Assembly (NCBI RefSeq): GCF_024204685.1
Contig: NZ_CP100350.1
Span: 806,001 to 870,000, forward strand
Length of the DNA stretch: 64,000 nucleotides
From: Gilvimarinus sp. DA14
GTDB taxonomy: Bacteria > Pseudomonadota > Gammaproteobacteria > Pseudomonadales > Cellvibrionaceae
Direction of reading: 5' to 3'
The notes under the pieces are model-generated. The model saw only the letters and a program-made list of their open reading frames with translations. It did not search any database and was not told the DNA's origin. The position numbers and the translations under genes were made by a program. This document shows, in pieces, positions 49,665 through 56,510 of this stretch. Each line of letters begins with the position of its first letter. Within the stretch, counting starts at the first letter, position 1.

Positions 49665-49890
49665 TTTCGCCCTCACGGGCGAGTGACTTTTTAGCGGTAA
49701 AAAGTCACCAAAAACCGCCCCCCGAAGATCCAGCCCTACGGGTACCCTCGCTCCGGCTAATTTGGGCGGTCGGAAAAAACCGCGGTCCACGCGTTTTTCC
49801 TCAATCGCGCGTCCATGCACGATTGACCACCCAAATTAACCTACACTCGGCTGGATCTATGGGGATTTAAGCTCGGCACTTCGTAGCCTT
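49665..49890 (+). repeat. Structured repeat, copy B
   Basis: It opens with GTGACTTTTT / AAAAAGTCAC (49683-49708), the same hairpin as copy A with a compensated T-A to G-C change. Next come CCCTACGGGTACCCTC as in copy A, a main stem around CTAATTTGGGCGGTC / GACCACCCAAATTAA, and inner hairpins of different sequence. The end again has GGCACTTCG. It lies in the 628-bp gap between the formyltransferase and the small membrane gene. Confidence 0.75.
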
Positions 49891-49953
49891 AGCTTTCAGC
49901 GATTAACACTTAAATAAATCCACCACCAATAAATAAATCTGTCACCCTTTCTC
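49850..49953 (+). repeat. Direct repeat of about 104 bp, copy 1
   Basis: This segment, from GCTGGATCTA to CACCCTTTCTC, recurs at 50572-50676 with only a few changes. It overlaps the end of structured repeat B and carries the AAATAAATCTGTCACC motif. Confidence 0.85.
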
Positions 49954-49960
49954 AACATCT

Positions 49961-50085
49961 GGCCCTGCCGCCCCCCTCTCTCCGGCCTATTTTAGAGGGC
50001 CGCATAGACTCGCCATCCATGGCGAGACCATGCTTGCGTGAGCGTCCTGCTCACTTACCCTCTAAAATAGGCCTCCGTTCGGCTC
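49961..50085 (+). repeat. Structured repeat, copy B2 (lacks the 5' hairpin)
   Basis: A perfect 16-bp main stem GGCCTATTTTAGAGGG with its complement (49984-49999 and 50058-50073) encloses two hairpins: CTCGCC/GGCGAG with loop ATCCAT (50009-50026), and GTGAGC/GCTCAC with loop GTCCT (50038-50054). Every stem differs in sequence from copy A while its pairing is kept. Confidence 0.85.
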
Positions 50086-50167
50086 AGATGTAATCGGGCA
50101 AAACCCAGCTCATACAACGTTCATTGCAAAAAAGTAAATTTGTCACCTATTTCTGAAATCATAGTTA

Positions 50168-50386
50168 TTATTTTACTATGACAATCACAGCCACAATGAT
50201 AATGACCCAAGCGAGCATGCCGACGAATAACGCAGTAAAACCGTCAGGGTCTACTTTCTTAAATGGGCGACAAAGAAGATAACCCAACCCTTTGATTAAC
50301 ACCTCTACAACAACATCAAGAAGAAGCCACCCGAAAAATCTGAAAATAGCGCCTATCAAACCTGATCCAATTTCATCTATTGGCAT
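50168..50386 (-). CDS. Small membrane protein of unknown function
   Basis: A 72-residue hydrophobic protein with two likely membrane segments (about residues 10-30 and 52-70), ending in VIIIVAVIVIVK. No family was recognised. The ATG at 50386 is chosen for the AAGAAG site upstream; a GTG at 50425 is an alternative. It sits alone between the two copies of the 104-bp direct repeat, is A+T rich, and has no attC-like site at its end. Confidence 0.6.
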   Translation of the reverse strand: MPIDEIGSGLIGAIFRFFGWLLLDVVVEVLIKGLGYLLCRPFKKVDPDGFTALFVGMLAWVIIIVAVIVIVK

Positions 50387-50571
50387 TTTACATTCTTCTT
50401 GTATTGGCTCCGGACTTGAAATCACGTAACACAGTGAGCTAAGCTGACCTTCTAGTAGTTAAAAATCAAAGAATTCAAAAAACAAGGTCACAGCTATTCG
50501 CAATGAGCAACCCTTTCACGCTTATAGCGAGCATAATCCAGATTGGACGCCTGCCCCCGAAGGTTTCCTCT

Positions 50572-50676
50572 GCTGGATCTAAGAAGATTTAAGCTCGGCA
50601 CTTCGTAGCCTTAGCTTTCAGCGATTAACACTTAAATAAATCCACCACGCAATAAATAAATCTGTCACCCTTTCTC
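50572..50676 (+). repeat. Direct repeat of about 104 bp, copy 2
   Basis: Nearly identical to 49850-49953. It ends 22 bp before the stop of the next gene on the minus strand and appears to have cut the attC site that would follow that gene (GCTAACAAACGG is present, its partner core is not). The rest of 50387-50571 shows no gene or recognised site. Confidence 0.85.
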
Positions 50677-50697
50677 ATTTTCCGGTGGGTCCGTTTG

Positions 50698-51393
50698 TTA
50701 GCTCTTTTCCCAGAGCTTCCATTTGGAACTACCATTCTCCAGTACAGATTTTCTGTTTAGTTCAATACGATGGTAAACACCTTTTTTCTGAAGTAATTCG
50801 TGTATATGTTTCCGACCTTCAGCTCTTTTCTCGGCCACGTAATCAAGCTCATCAGGTGTTAGAATTTGAACCGTAACTAATGTAATTTCTTCTGCTGGGA
50901 AATTAACGGTTTTTGGCATATCTGGACTTTCAACACCAAGAATTACCCCTACCATACCATTTTTATTCTGAAACTCTTCAAGGCCGCAATCTTCAGCATA
51001 TAGCTCCATAGTAATGACACCATGAGTTGCAACAAAATCCGCTATTTGGCTACTGTGGGCTGCTTGTTGAGATATTGCGTAAACTAGCTTAAACAGCCAA
51101 GTGTTATATATGTCAGCTTCAAGCTTCTCTGCCGTTTCCGCAATAACCTCTAACCTGAAACCATTATTAGGCTCAGCCATATCTTCGAAGGGATCAGACA
51201 GCCCATTGCTAGCAACCTTTATACTTTTATTAGTTCGAATGATGCTAAATGCCTGACGAAGAGAAGGCCACTGAGGCCCACCCATAAACGCTGGATTGAT
51301 CATGTGCCCAATAACATCAGGGTCAACATTGCCTAATGAGCTAAACAAAGTGTCACGGACTTCATTAGTTTGATCATAAACTTCAGTGCTCAT
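50698..51393 (-). CDS. Cassette gene E, unknown 231-residue protein
   Basis: A soluble protein of 231 residues with no signal or membrane segment. The C-terminal part (VNFPAEEITLVTVQILTPDEL, then a charged helix) is distantly like suppressor-of-fused-type domains, but this is too weak to name. Its stop codon TAA lies inside an attC-like core (AGCTAAC), and its start is preceded by GTTAGAT, the other core, so it is a cassette. Composition is A+T rich. Confidence 0.75.
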   Translation of the reverse strand: MSTEVYDQTNEVRDTLFSSLGNVDPDVIGHMINPAFMGGPQWPSLRQAFSIIRTNKSIKVASNGLSDPFEDMAEPNNGFRLEVIAETAEKLEADIYNTWLFKLVYAISQQAAHSSQIADFVATHGVITMELYAEDCGLEEFQNKNGMVGVILGVESPDMPKTVNFPAEEITLVTVQILTPDELDYVAEKRAEGRKHIHELLQKKGVYHRIELNRKSVLENGSSKWKLWEKS

Positions 51394-51406
51394 AGGTATC
51401 CTTTTG

Positions 51407-51512
51407 ATCTAACGCCAAGGTAAGGCGTGCATGTGCGAAACGACGTGTAGCGCGTCCCGCTCAGGCTGCGCTTTTTTTTGCAGCCGAATTGAGCTTACCC
51501 GCCTTGTTAGCT
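51407..51512 (-). repeat. attC-like site between cassettes D and E
   Basis: A 106-bp site. On the minus strand it opens with GCTAACAAGGCGGGTAAG and closes with CTTACCTTGGCGTTAGAT. The closing core GTTAGAT fits GTTRRRY exactly; the inner arms pair around GGTAAG/CTTACC. The cassette D stop codon is inside the opening core. Confidence 0.75.
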
Positions 51513-51953
51513 TGCATACAACCTCGGTATAAACCAAGTAAAATCGGCTGGGGCACCTCTTTCCCAAGGCCAAACTCCAGACTTGCTAGGATATATTAGT
51601 TGGAGAGCATTAAAGTTATTACCCTTATACAGCCACTGAGCCCAGCCGAAGTATTCTTGGTAGTGTTTTTCTTCTACTTCTTTGAACGTTACGTCGAAGC
51701 CACCAACAAACCCATCATAAAAGTTGCCAGGAGAGAATATTTCACCAGCTTTAATGCGGTTGCTATATTCGTTAATTATCCAATGCGCCAATTCTTGCTT
51801 TAAACCTGTAACAATCAATTCAGGTTGGCCGGTGGATCTTTGGATACCAATTGAATAAGAAAACCGGGGATATTCACCTTCCTGCATGACATGAAGAACG
51901 TGACAACCACATTCCTCTATATCTTTTAATGCCTTTTCTTCAACTTTATCCAC
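51507..51953 (-). CDS. Cassette gene D, DUF4262 protein
   Basis: A 148-residue protein with the DUF4262 pattern: DIEECGCHVLHVMQEGEYPRFSYSIGI, then QPELIVTGL and a C-terminal WAQWLYKG...YPSKSGVWPWE. The function of DUF4262 is unknown; members are frequent in integron cassettes and beside toxin genes. The stop codon TAA lies in the attC core that follows. The gap to the upstream cassette is only 30 bp, so the site between them is short or damaged. Confidence 0.82.
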   Translation of the reverse strand: MDKVEEKALKDIEECGCHVLHVMQEGEYPRFSYSIGIQRSTGQPELIVTGLKQELAHWIINEYSNRIKAGEIFSPGNFYDGFVGGFDVTFKEVEEKHYQEYFGWAQWLYKGNNFNALQLIYPSKSGVWPWERGAPADFTWFIPRLYAS

Positions 51954-51989
51954 GACCTATCCTTTGCAAACTGCCTGCGTTTGTTAAGC
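51954..51989 (-). repeat. Shortened attC-like site between cassettes C and D
   Basis: GCTTAACAAACGC is present and contains the cassette C stop, and a small CAAAC/GTTTG hairpin follows. No GTTRRRY core is seen before cassette D, so part of the site seems to be lost. Confidence 0.45.
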
Positions 51990-52313
51990 ACTATACCGCG
52001 CCACCAGTGATTTACAGTGCTCAAGCGAGAACTCTTTCGCCCATTTCTTTGATTTTTTAATTTCTGTCTCGTTACGCTCGAGTGCATTTGGCGACCAATA
52101 TTGTCTAACCTTACCGATCGGAAGATGATCTATTTCAGAAGCTATTGCGATAAATTTAATGAAATCAGCATCGTTATCAGGAGCCTCAACTTGAAAGCTT
52201 AATGAAGCTAGCTCAATAGAGCCCTCTAAATAATCAACAGATCCATCTAGCATACCTTGCGCCACCTCAATGACTCTTTTCTTCTTTTTATTTACGTAAT
52301 CTTCGTGGTTCAT
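51984..52313 (-). CDS. Cassette gene C, DUF2489-like protein
   Basis: A 109-residue soluble protein with KRVIEVAQGMLDGSVDYLEGSIELASL, then DADFIKFIAIASEIDHLPIG and WSPNALERNETE. This resembles small hypothetical proteins annotated as DUF2489-like; the assignment is tentative. The stop codon lies in GCTTAAC and the start is preceded by GTTAAGC, so it forms a complete cassette unit. Confidence 0.75.
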   Translation of the reverse strand: MNHEDYVNKKKKRVIEVAQGMLDGSVDYLEGSIELASLSFQVEAPDNDADFIKFIAIASEIDHLPIGKVRQYWSPNALERNETEIKKSKKWAKEFSLEHCKSLVARYSA

Positions 52314-52323
52314 TATTACTGAT

Positions 52324-52429
52324 GCTTAACGCCCTTGTTCAGCGGCAGACTTGTAAGCGCGAAGCGATGGAAAGTCTGTCCGATGGAGGCACCGGAGGTG
52401 CCGGAATGCACTGCAACAGTTTGTTAAGC
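52324..52429 (-). repeat. attC site between cassettes B and C
   Basis: A 106-bp site with perfect cores: GCTTAAC (RYYYAAC) and GTTAAGC (GTTRRRY) on the minus strand. The inner arms TGTTGCAG and CTGAACA pair with one unpaired G, the extrahelical base typical of attC. The cassette B stop codon is inside the first core. Confidence 0.85.
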
Positions 52430-52906
52430 ATTCTTCCTTGGCCGATGAGCTATTTGCATAAACGTCATCCCAATTGAAAACCCTACAATCATCATTAAAG
52501 CAAGGCCAATTATTTTTCGCGGTGGCCGCTGCTGATTTACGCTGTCTTGGTATGAAAGTACTTTACTACCTGATACCGTCAGCTCCCACGCACGAATCTT
52601 TCCTAGTGGCAAGCGTCTATGAAGCTTCGCCGTCGCAGTATCTCCGACGTGGACATCACGACCCAGTGATAGGTACAAATCCGCCGGAATGTGAAAAACT
52701 CGTCTGTCAGCGGGTGATGCCAGCGCGATCTTCCAGCTGCGTGCTTTCTCTAGGTAATTCACTTCTTCCACCTGCCCCGTGAACTCCATTAGAGCGCTTG
52801 GCTTTGGTGCAGGCAAAAAGCCATCAGAACCAAACGCCAGCATCAATAAAGTCAAGGCCAACCCAGACAGTATTCCACGTTTAATCTCACTTTTAGTTAC
52901 GTACAT
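52424..52906 (-). CDS. Cassette gene B, two-helix membrane protein
   Basis: A 160-residue protein with membrane helices at about residues 10-28 (RGILSGLALTLLMLAFGSDGF) and 131-151 (GLALMMIVGFSIGMTFMQI), and a periplasmic-side beta-rich part between them. No family was recognised. Its start follows GTTGAGC and its stop lies inside GCTTAAC, both attC cores. Confidence 0.72.
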   Translation of the reverse strand: MYVTKSEIKRGILSGLALTLLMLAFGSDGFLPAPKPSALMEFTGQVEEVNYLEKARSWKIALASPADRRVFHIPADLYLSLGRDVHVGDTATAKLHRRLPLGKIRAWELTVSGSKVLSYQDSVNQQRPPRKIIGLALMMIVGFSIGMTFMQIAHRPRKNA

Positions 52907-52914
52907 TATTATGC

Positions 52915-53025
52915 GCTCAACTCCTGCAACAGCGGAATACCTGTAGTAGATTGTTCTGTGCCAGCGTAGCGACAGGCATAAAACAAGTAACGGAAAATAT
53001 TTCCGACTGATTGGGCTTGTTAAGG
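52915..53025 (-). repeat. attC-like site between cassettes A and B
   Basis: About 111 bp. On the minus strand it opens with CCTTAACAAG and closes with GTTGAGC, the latter fitting GTTRRRY. The arms CAATCAGTCGGAA and TTCCGCTGTTGC pair with two unpaired T. The cassette A stop codon is in the first core. Confidence 0.7.
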
Positions 53026-53637
53026 CTTTTTCTGGAAGCTAGTATCCATTGCCTCCCGATCGCAATCAAGTAGATAGCTAGAAAACTTATTGTATAGCTC
53101 AGCTAGAAAATTGTGATTGGGGCCAACTACATCCATACCCCGGTCATCATACGGACATACCTCGATAGATTTCTTAAGATCGAACAAGTAATACTCCGCC
53201 GGCGGACAGGGCTTTATTCCTTGATCGCAGGCCAAACTACACCACAACAATTTGTTCAAGGCATCCTTTGGCAGAGTAAAAGCAACAGTGTGCCAATATT
53301 CATCTTCATCTGTGACCCACTCTGGGTCTTCCTCGTTTTTCTCTTTCCAGTGCTCCTTCTTCATAGAAGGATATAAGCCGATACACCTTAACTCTTTCAA
53401 AATAGACAAAACGGATAGCAATGACTCTCTGCCGAAGATACGAATGCACAAGACAATTTCATCTTCAAAGATATTTGAGCATATCTCTTGCGCTTTTTTA
53501 TGAGCGAGCTGGAACTGTTCAAGCCAGTCTCCACCCTCAGCTAGTTCAAATCTTAGGCCGCCCAGATTGTTGTAGAAAATGGGCCTTTCAAAAGCCCGTT
53601 CACCAAATATTTTTCTGATCCTTTGCTCGATCTTCAT
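53020..53637 (-). CDS. Cassette gene A, DUF3885 protein
   Basis: A 205-residue soluble protein with the DUF3885 marks: GGLRFELAEGG near residue 26, the middle FEDEIVLCIRIFG, and the C-terminal PYDDRGMDVVGPNHNFLAELYNKFSSYLLDCDR. The function is unknown. The start is preceded at 53643-53649 by GTTAAGG, a core with one mismatch, and the stop lies in the following attC. It is the first gene of the visible array. Confidence 0.82.
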   Translation of the reverse strand: MKIEQRIRKIFGERAFERPIFYNNLGGLRFELAEGGDWLEQFQLAHKKAQEICSNIFEDEIVLCIRIFGRESLLSVLSILKELRCIGLYPSMKKEHWKEKNEEDPEWVTDEDEYWHTVAFTLPKDALNKLLWCSLACDQGIKPCPPAEYYLFDLKKSIEVCPYDDRGMDVVGPNHNFLAELYNKFSSYLLDCDREAMDTSFQKKP

Positions 53638-53642
53638 TGGAG

Positions 53643-54296
53643 CCTTAACAGCTTATTAATGTGCGAATTGAAAAAAACGCCTGGCAATGTATCTTCCCTA
53701 GAAAACTTTTAAAAAGTGCTTTCAAGCCTTTCATAACTCTCATATTAGTGGCCACTTGGCGTATTTATTTCAGTGTGTAAAGAAGCCGTCTTACTTTCAC
53801 ACTGGCAATGTATCACTCTTACTTGAGAGTCTTAGCTTTACGCTCTAAACAGCTGAACAGTATCGCTTTTGTTCCAGCAATATCAGCCAAACTGGAAAAA
53901 CAAAGTGAGCCGGCTCACTTTCTACAGCAACACTGGCTTTGGCAACCAAAAACCAATCGCTTAGAACACGCCATAGTGTGCCTGGAAAAAGTATGGAATT
54001 TCAAAACAGAAGGGAGAAGTGCTCGCACATCAGTCCCGATGCACTGTTTATCCTACCTTTCCGCTGGCCTAGCTGTGGGATTGATACGGTTAAGACAAGT
54101 CACCCAAACCCACAAGCACTTGATGAAAATAGTGCCATAGCTTTGTCTGTTCGGCAATGGGTTAGCGTCTTACGTCGAACGTCTGAAGTTCGATGGCAAA
54201 TAATGATTACCGGCAACATAGCTTTGAGCCTACGCTGCGTTTTACCCGTTTACTACAATCTGAGCCGTCACTGCTTTTTAATAAACCAAGGCTTTA
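53643..54296. other. Gene-poor stretch upstream of the cassette array
   Basis: No gene is supported here. The stretch starts with a single attC-like core (GTTAAGG on the minus strand) and holds an imperfect hairpin at 53771-53804 (CAGTGTG...CACACTG). Two short open frames on the plus strand (53808-54140 and 53939-54415) have no recognised family; the second runs into the repeat. This is where an integrase and attI would be expected, but no integrase motif was found in any frame. Confidence 0.6.
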
Positions 54297-54649
54297 GTCA
54301 TCAGCTACGAAGTGCCGCTTTTGGGCCCCGTAGAGCCCGCCGAGCGGAGGCCTGCTTTTTGGGGGTACGCGCACAGGACGTGCGCACAAGCATCGTCAGG
54401 CCAGGGACAAGGTGAATTGCGAAGCAAGAGAAGGCAGCCTGGGCTGTGGCCTGTCGATGCGGCCCGCAAAAACAGGCTGGAGGGAGGGGTGAGGTCTAGC
54501 GTTTGCAAAGCACTGCTTTGCGCGTAACCGAACGACAGCAGGCTGTGCTTGCTGGCCGGACGCTTCGCGCCGCAGGGGCCAGATGTTGGGCAAGGTTTTT
54601 GGTTACTTTTTACCCCTAAAAAGTAACTCGCAACGCCCGGCGACACAGG
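54297..54649 (-). repeat. Structured repeat, copy D (inverted)
   Basis: Reverse-strand relative of copy A. It has the GTTACTTTTT / AAAAAGTAAC hairpin (54602-54627), the main stem (CCCGCAAAAACAGGC at 54463-54477 with 54350-54365), a hairpin CAGGCC/GGCCTG with an enlarged loop (54397-54453), and GCGCAC/GTGCGC with loop GTCCT on the minus strand (54369-54385). With copy A it frames the island as inverted repeats. Confidence 0.85.
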
Positions 54650-54661
54650 CATATAAACAAA

Positions 54662-54685
54662 AAAGCCCCTTAAGAAAGGGGCTTT
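54662..54685 (-). terminator. Terminator after accA
   Basis: Stem AAAGCCCCTT / AAGGGGCTTT with loop AAGA. On the minus strand it is followed by TTGTTTATA. It lies 18 bp after accA. Confidence 0.88.
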
Positions 54686-54702
54686 CCAAAAAAACAAAAG
54701 AC

Positions 54703-55653
54703 TTACGGATTCCCGTAACTCATCAACCTCTCGTAACGCTTCTCAAGCAACTCATCCAACGGCACGCCTGCAAGGGTATCCAACTGCTCGCTCAAGCGAA
54801 CCTTAAGCGTTTGCGCCATGGCATCGATATCGCGATGGGCGCCACCCAGAGGCTCGGGGATGGTCTCGTCGACAATGCCAAGCTCTTCCAGAACGGTCGA
54901 GGTAACACCCATTGCCTCTGCGGCCAGGGGCGCTTTATCAACGGTTTTCCAGATGATGTTGGCACAGCCTTCCGGCGAGATAACAAAGTAAGTCGAGTAC
55001 TGCAGCATGTTCAGGTGGTCGCCCACGCCAATGGCCAGTGCGCCACCGGAAGAACCCTCCCCGATCACGGTGCAGATAATAGGAGTTTTAAGGCGCGACA
55101 TAACCGCCAGGTTTTGTGCGATGGCCTCACTAATGCCCCGCTCTTCCGAGTCGATGCCAGGATAGGCCCCGGGGGTGTCGATCAGGGTTAATACCGGCAG
55201 CTTGAAGCGCTCGGCCATTTCCATCAAGCGCAGAGCTTTGCGGTAACCTTCGGGCTTGGGCATGCCGAAATTACGCATTACCTTGTCGTTAACACTGCGG
55301 CCCTTTTCTTCGCCGATCACCATCACCGGCTTACCGTCCAATCGGGCAACGCCGCCGACAATGGCCTTGTCGTCACCGAAGTGACGGTCACCGTGCAGTT
55401 CGTCCCAGTCGGTAAAAATGCGCTTGATGTAATCGGTCGCGTAGGGGCGCTGTGGGTGACGTGCCACCTGGACCACCTGCCAAGAAGTCAGGTTGGTGTA
55501 GATACTCTCGGTCAGCTTGGTGCTTTTTTCCCGCAGCTTGGAGATTTCGTCGGTAATATTGAGATCATTGTCGTTACCGACCAGCTGCAGCTCTTCGATC
55601 TTGCCTTCCAGCACCGCAATTGGCTGTTCAAAATCCAGATAATTCAGGTTCAT
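54703..55653 (-). CDS. accA: Acetyl-CoA carboxylase carboxyltransferase subunit alpha
   Basis: A 316-residue AccA (319 in E. coli) that, with AccD, moves the carboxyl group from biotin to acetyl-CoA, the committed step of fatty-acid synthesis. Typical segments are [57 protein letters not shown] and [15 protein letters not shown]. It stands alone between the accessory island and a tRNA locus; dnaE, often its neighbour, is not here. Confidence 0.97.
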   Translation of the reverse strand: MNLNYLDFEQPIAVLEGKIEELQLVGNDNDLNITDEISKLREKSTKLTESIYTNLTSWQVVQVARHPQRPYATDYIKRIFTDWDELHGDRHFGDDKAIVGGVARLDGKPVMVIGEEKGRSVNDKVMRNFGMPKPEGYRKALRLMEMAERFKLPVLTLIDTPGAYPGIDSEERGISEAIAQNLAVMSRLKTPIICTVIGEGSSGGALAIGVGDHLNMLQYSTYFVISPEGCANIIWKTVDKAPLAAEAMGVTSTVLEELGIVDETIPEPLGGAHRDIDAMAQTLKVRLSEQLDTLAGVPLDELLEKRYERLMSYGNP

Positions 55654-55844
55654 AATTCCACTTGAGTTTTCCGAGCCCGCCCGCGGGCAGTCTCACAATA
55701 ATTTTAAGTATCGGGCTGCATAAGATACGCGAATGTAAAGATTTAGTCGACCTTTAGCGTACCCCCCTGCTCCGCCCAAGGCAGCAACTACCAACTGGCA
55801 CTGACACCAATCAACAGAAATAGCTTTAACGCAAAAAGAGAATC

Positions 55845-56020
55845 GTGCCCGGAGCCGGACAAATCGGCCGGGAGCCGATTTAGATAGCGATAGCTAGCCC
55901 GCAGGGCCGAGCGCATGGACGCGCGAGTCACTTGACCGGGAACCGGTTCAAGGCCGGCAGGAACCGTCTGGCACGGCATCGGTGCCCAGAGAACTGCTTG
56001 ATCAAAAAAAGAAGATAATG
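55845..56020 (-). repeat. 176-bp tRNA-Leu-linked tandem unit 1
   Basis: The outer of two tandem units downstream of tRNA-Leu(UAA). Its left edge GTGCCCGGAGCCGGAC repeats the 3'-terminal bases of that tRNA gene. A perfect hairpin AAATCGGC/GCCGATTT with loop CGGGA follows. No coding frame is supported. The 191 bp between this unit and accA show nothing that could be named. Confidence 0.9.
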
Positions 56021-56196
56021 GTGCCCGGAGCCGGAAAAATCGGCCGGGAGCCGATTTAGATAGCGATAGCTAGCCCGCAGGGCCGAGCGCATGGACGCGC
56101 GAGTCACTTGACCGGGGACCGGTTCAAGGCCGGCAGCAACTGTTTGGCACGGCATCGGTGCCCAGAGAACTACTTGATCAAAAAAAGAAGATAATG
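56021..56196 (-). repeat. 176-bp tRNA-Leu-linked tandem unit 2
   Basis: Same length as unit 1 and almost the same sequence; it begins GTGCCCGGAGCCGGA and ends at the CCA of the real tRNA. It carries the same AAATCGGC/GCCGATTT hairpin and the same A-rich end. The two units plus the tRNA 3' end give three copies of the tRNA-derived segment. Confidence 0.92.
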
Positions 56197-56283
56197 GTGC
56201 CCGGAGCCGGACTTGAACCGGCACGATCAATTAAGATCGGCAGATTTTAAGTCTGCTGTGTCTACCAATTCCACCACCCGGGC
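56195..56283 (-). tRNA. tRNA-Leu (anticodon UAA)
   Basis: An 89-base class II tRNA: acceptor GCCCGGG with CCCGGGC, a long variable arm, T-arm GGTTCAAGTCC and encoded CCA. Anticodon TAA is at 56247-56249 (reverse) in loop CTTAAAA. It lies 47 bp after tRNA-Cys and is probably cut from the same transcript. Confidence 0.97.
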
Positions 56284-56330
56284 GTTGGGCGGGCCCTAGG
56301 GCCAAGATCCACAGCAGACCTGTGGAAAAG

Positions 56331-56404
56331 TGGAGGCGCGAGCCGGAATCGAACCGGCGTAACCGGATTTGCAATCCGGGGCATAACCACTTTGCTATCG
56401 CGCC
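56331..56404 (-). tRNA. tRNA-Cys (anticodon GCA)
   Basis: A 74-base tRNA: acceptor GGCGCGA with TCGCGCC, anticodon GCA at 56370-56372 (reverse), T-arm GGTTCGATTCC and encoded CCA. The usual partner tRNA-Gly of the pgsA locus is not found between it and pgsA. Confidence 0.97.
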
Positions 56405-56419
56405 ATAAAAGAGGGCGGC

Positions 56420-56425
56420 ATTCTA
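56420..56425 (-). promoter_or_regulatory. Possible -10 element of the tRNA-Cys/tRNA-Leu transcript
   Basis: TAGAAT on the minus strand, 16 bp before tRNA-Cys and followed by a G+C-rich discriminator (GCCGCCC). The -35 region is weak (TAGGCA). Confidence 0.5.
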
Positions 56426-56510
56426 GCCCAAAAAATCCGGGCTGCCTACCATTAATTCGCAAAAAATGTGTATTTGGCCCTGCTAACTGCTTGATTATTA
56501 AGCGGTTAGA

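Noticed and set aside
53643-54296. Possible integron integrase next to the cassette array
   Set aside because: No frame shows the tyrosine recombinase boxes or the IntI-specific segment, and the longest open frames are too short.
53939-54697. Open frames within and beside structured repeat D
   Set aside because: They run through hairpins of the repeat on both strands and match no family. The same stretch in copy A is not open in the same way, so coding is not supported.
55845-56036. tRNA-like fragments at the start of the 176-bp units
   Set aside because: Only the last 15-16 bases of tRNA-Leu are present. There is no acceptor 5' strand, D-arm or anticodon arm, so they are not tRNA genes.
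48700-56200. Regular repeats considered as a CRISPR array
   Set aside because: The repeats are long, few and unequally spaced, without short constant repeats and unique spacers. No cas gene is present.
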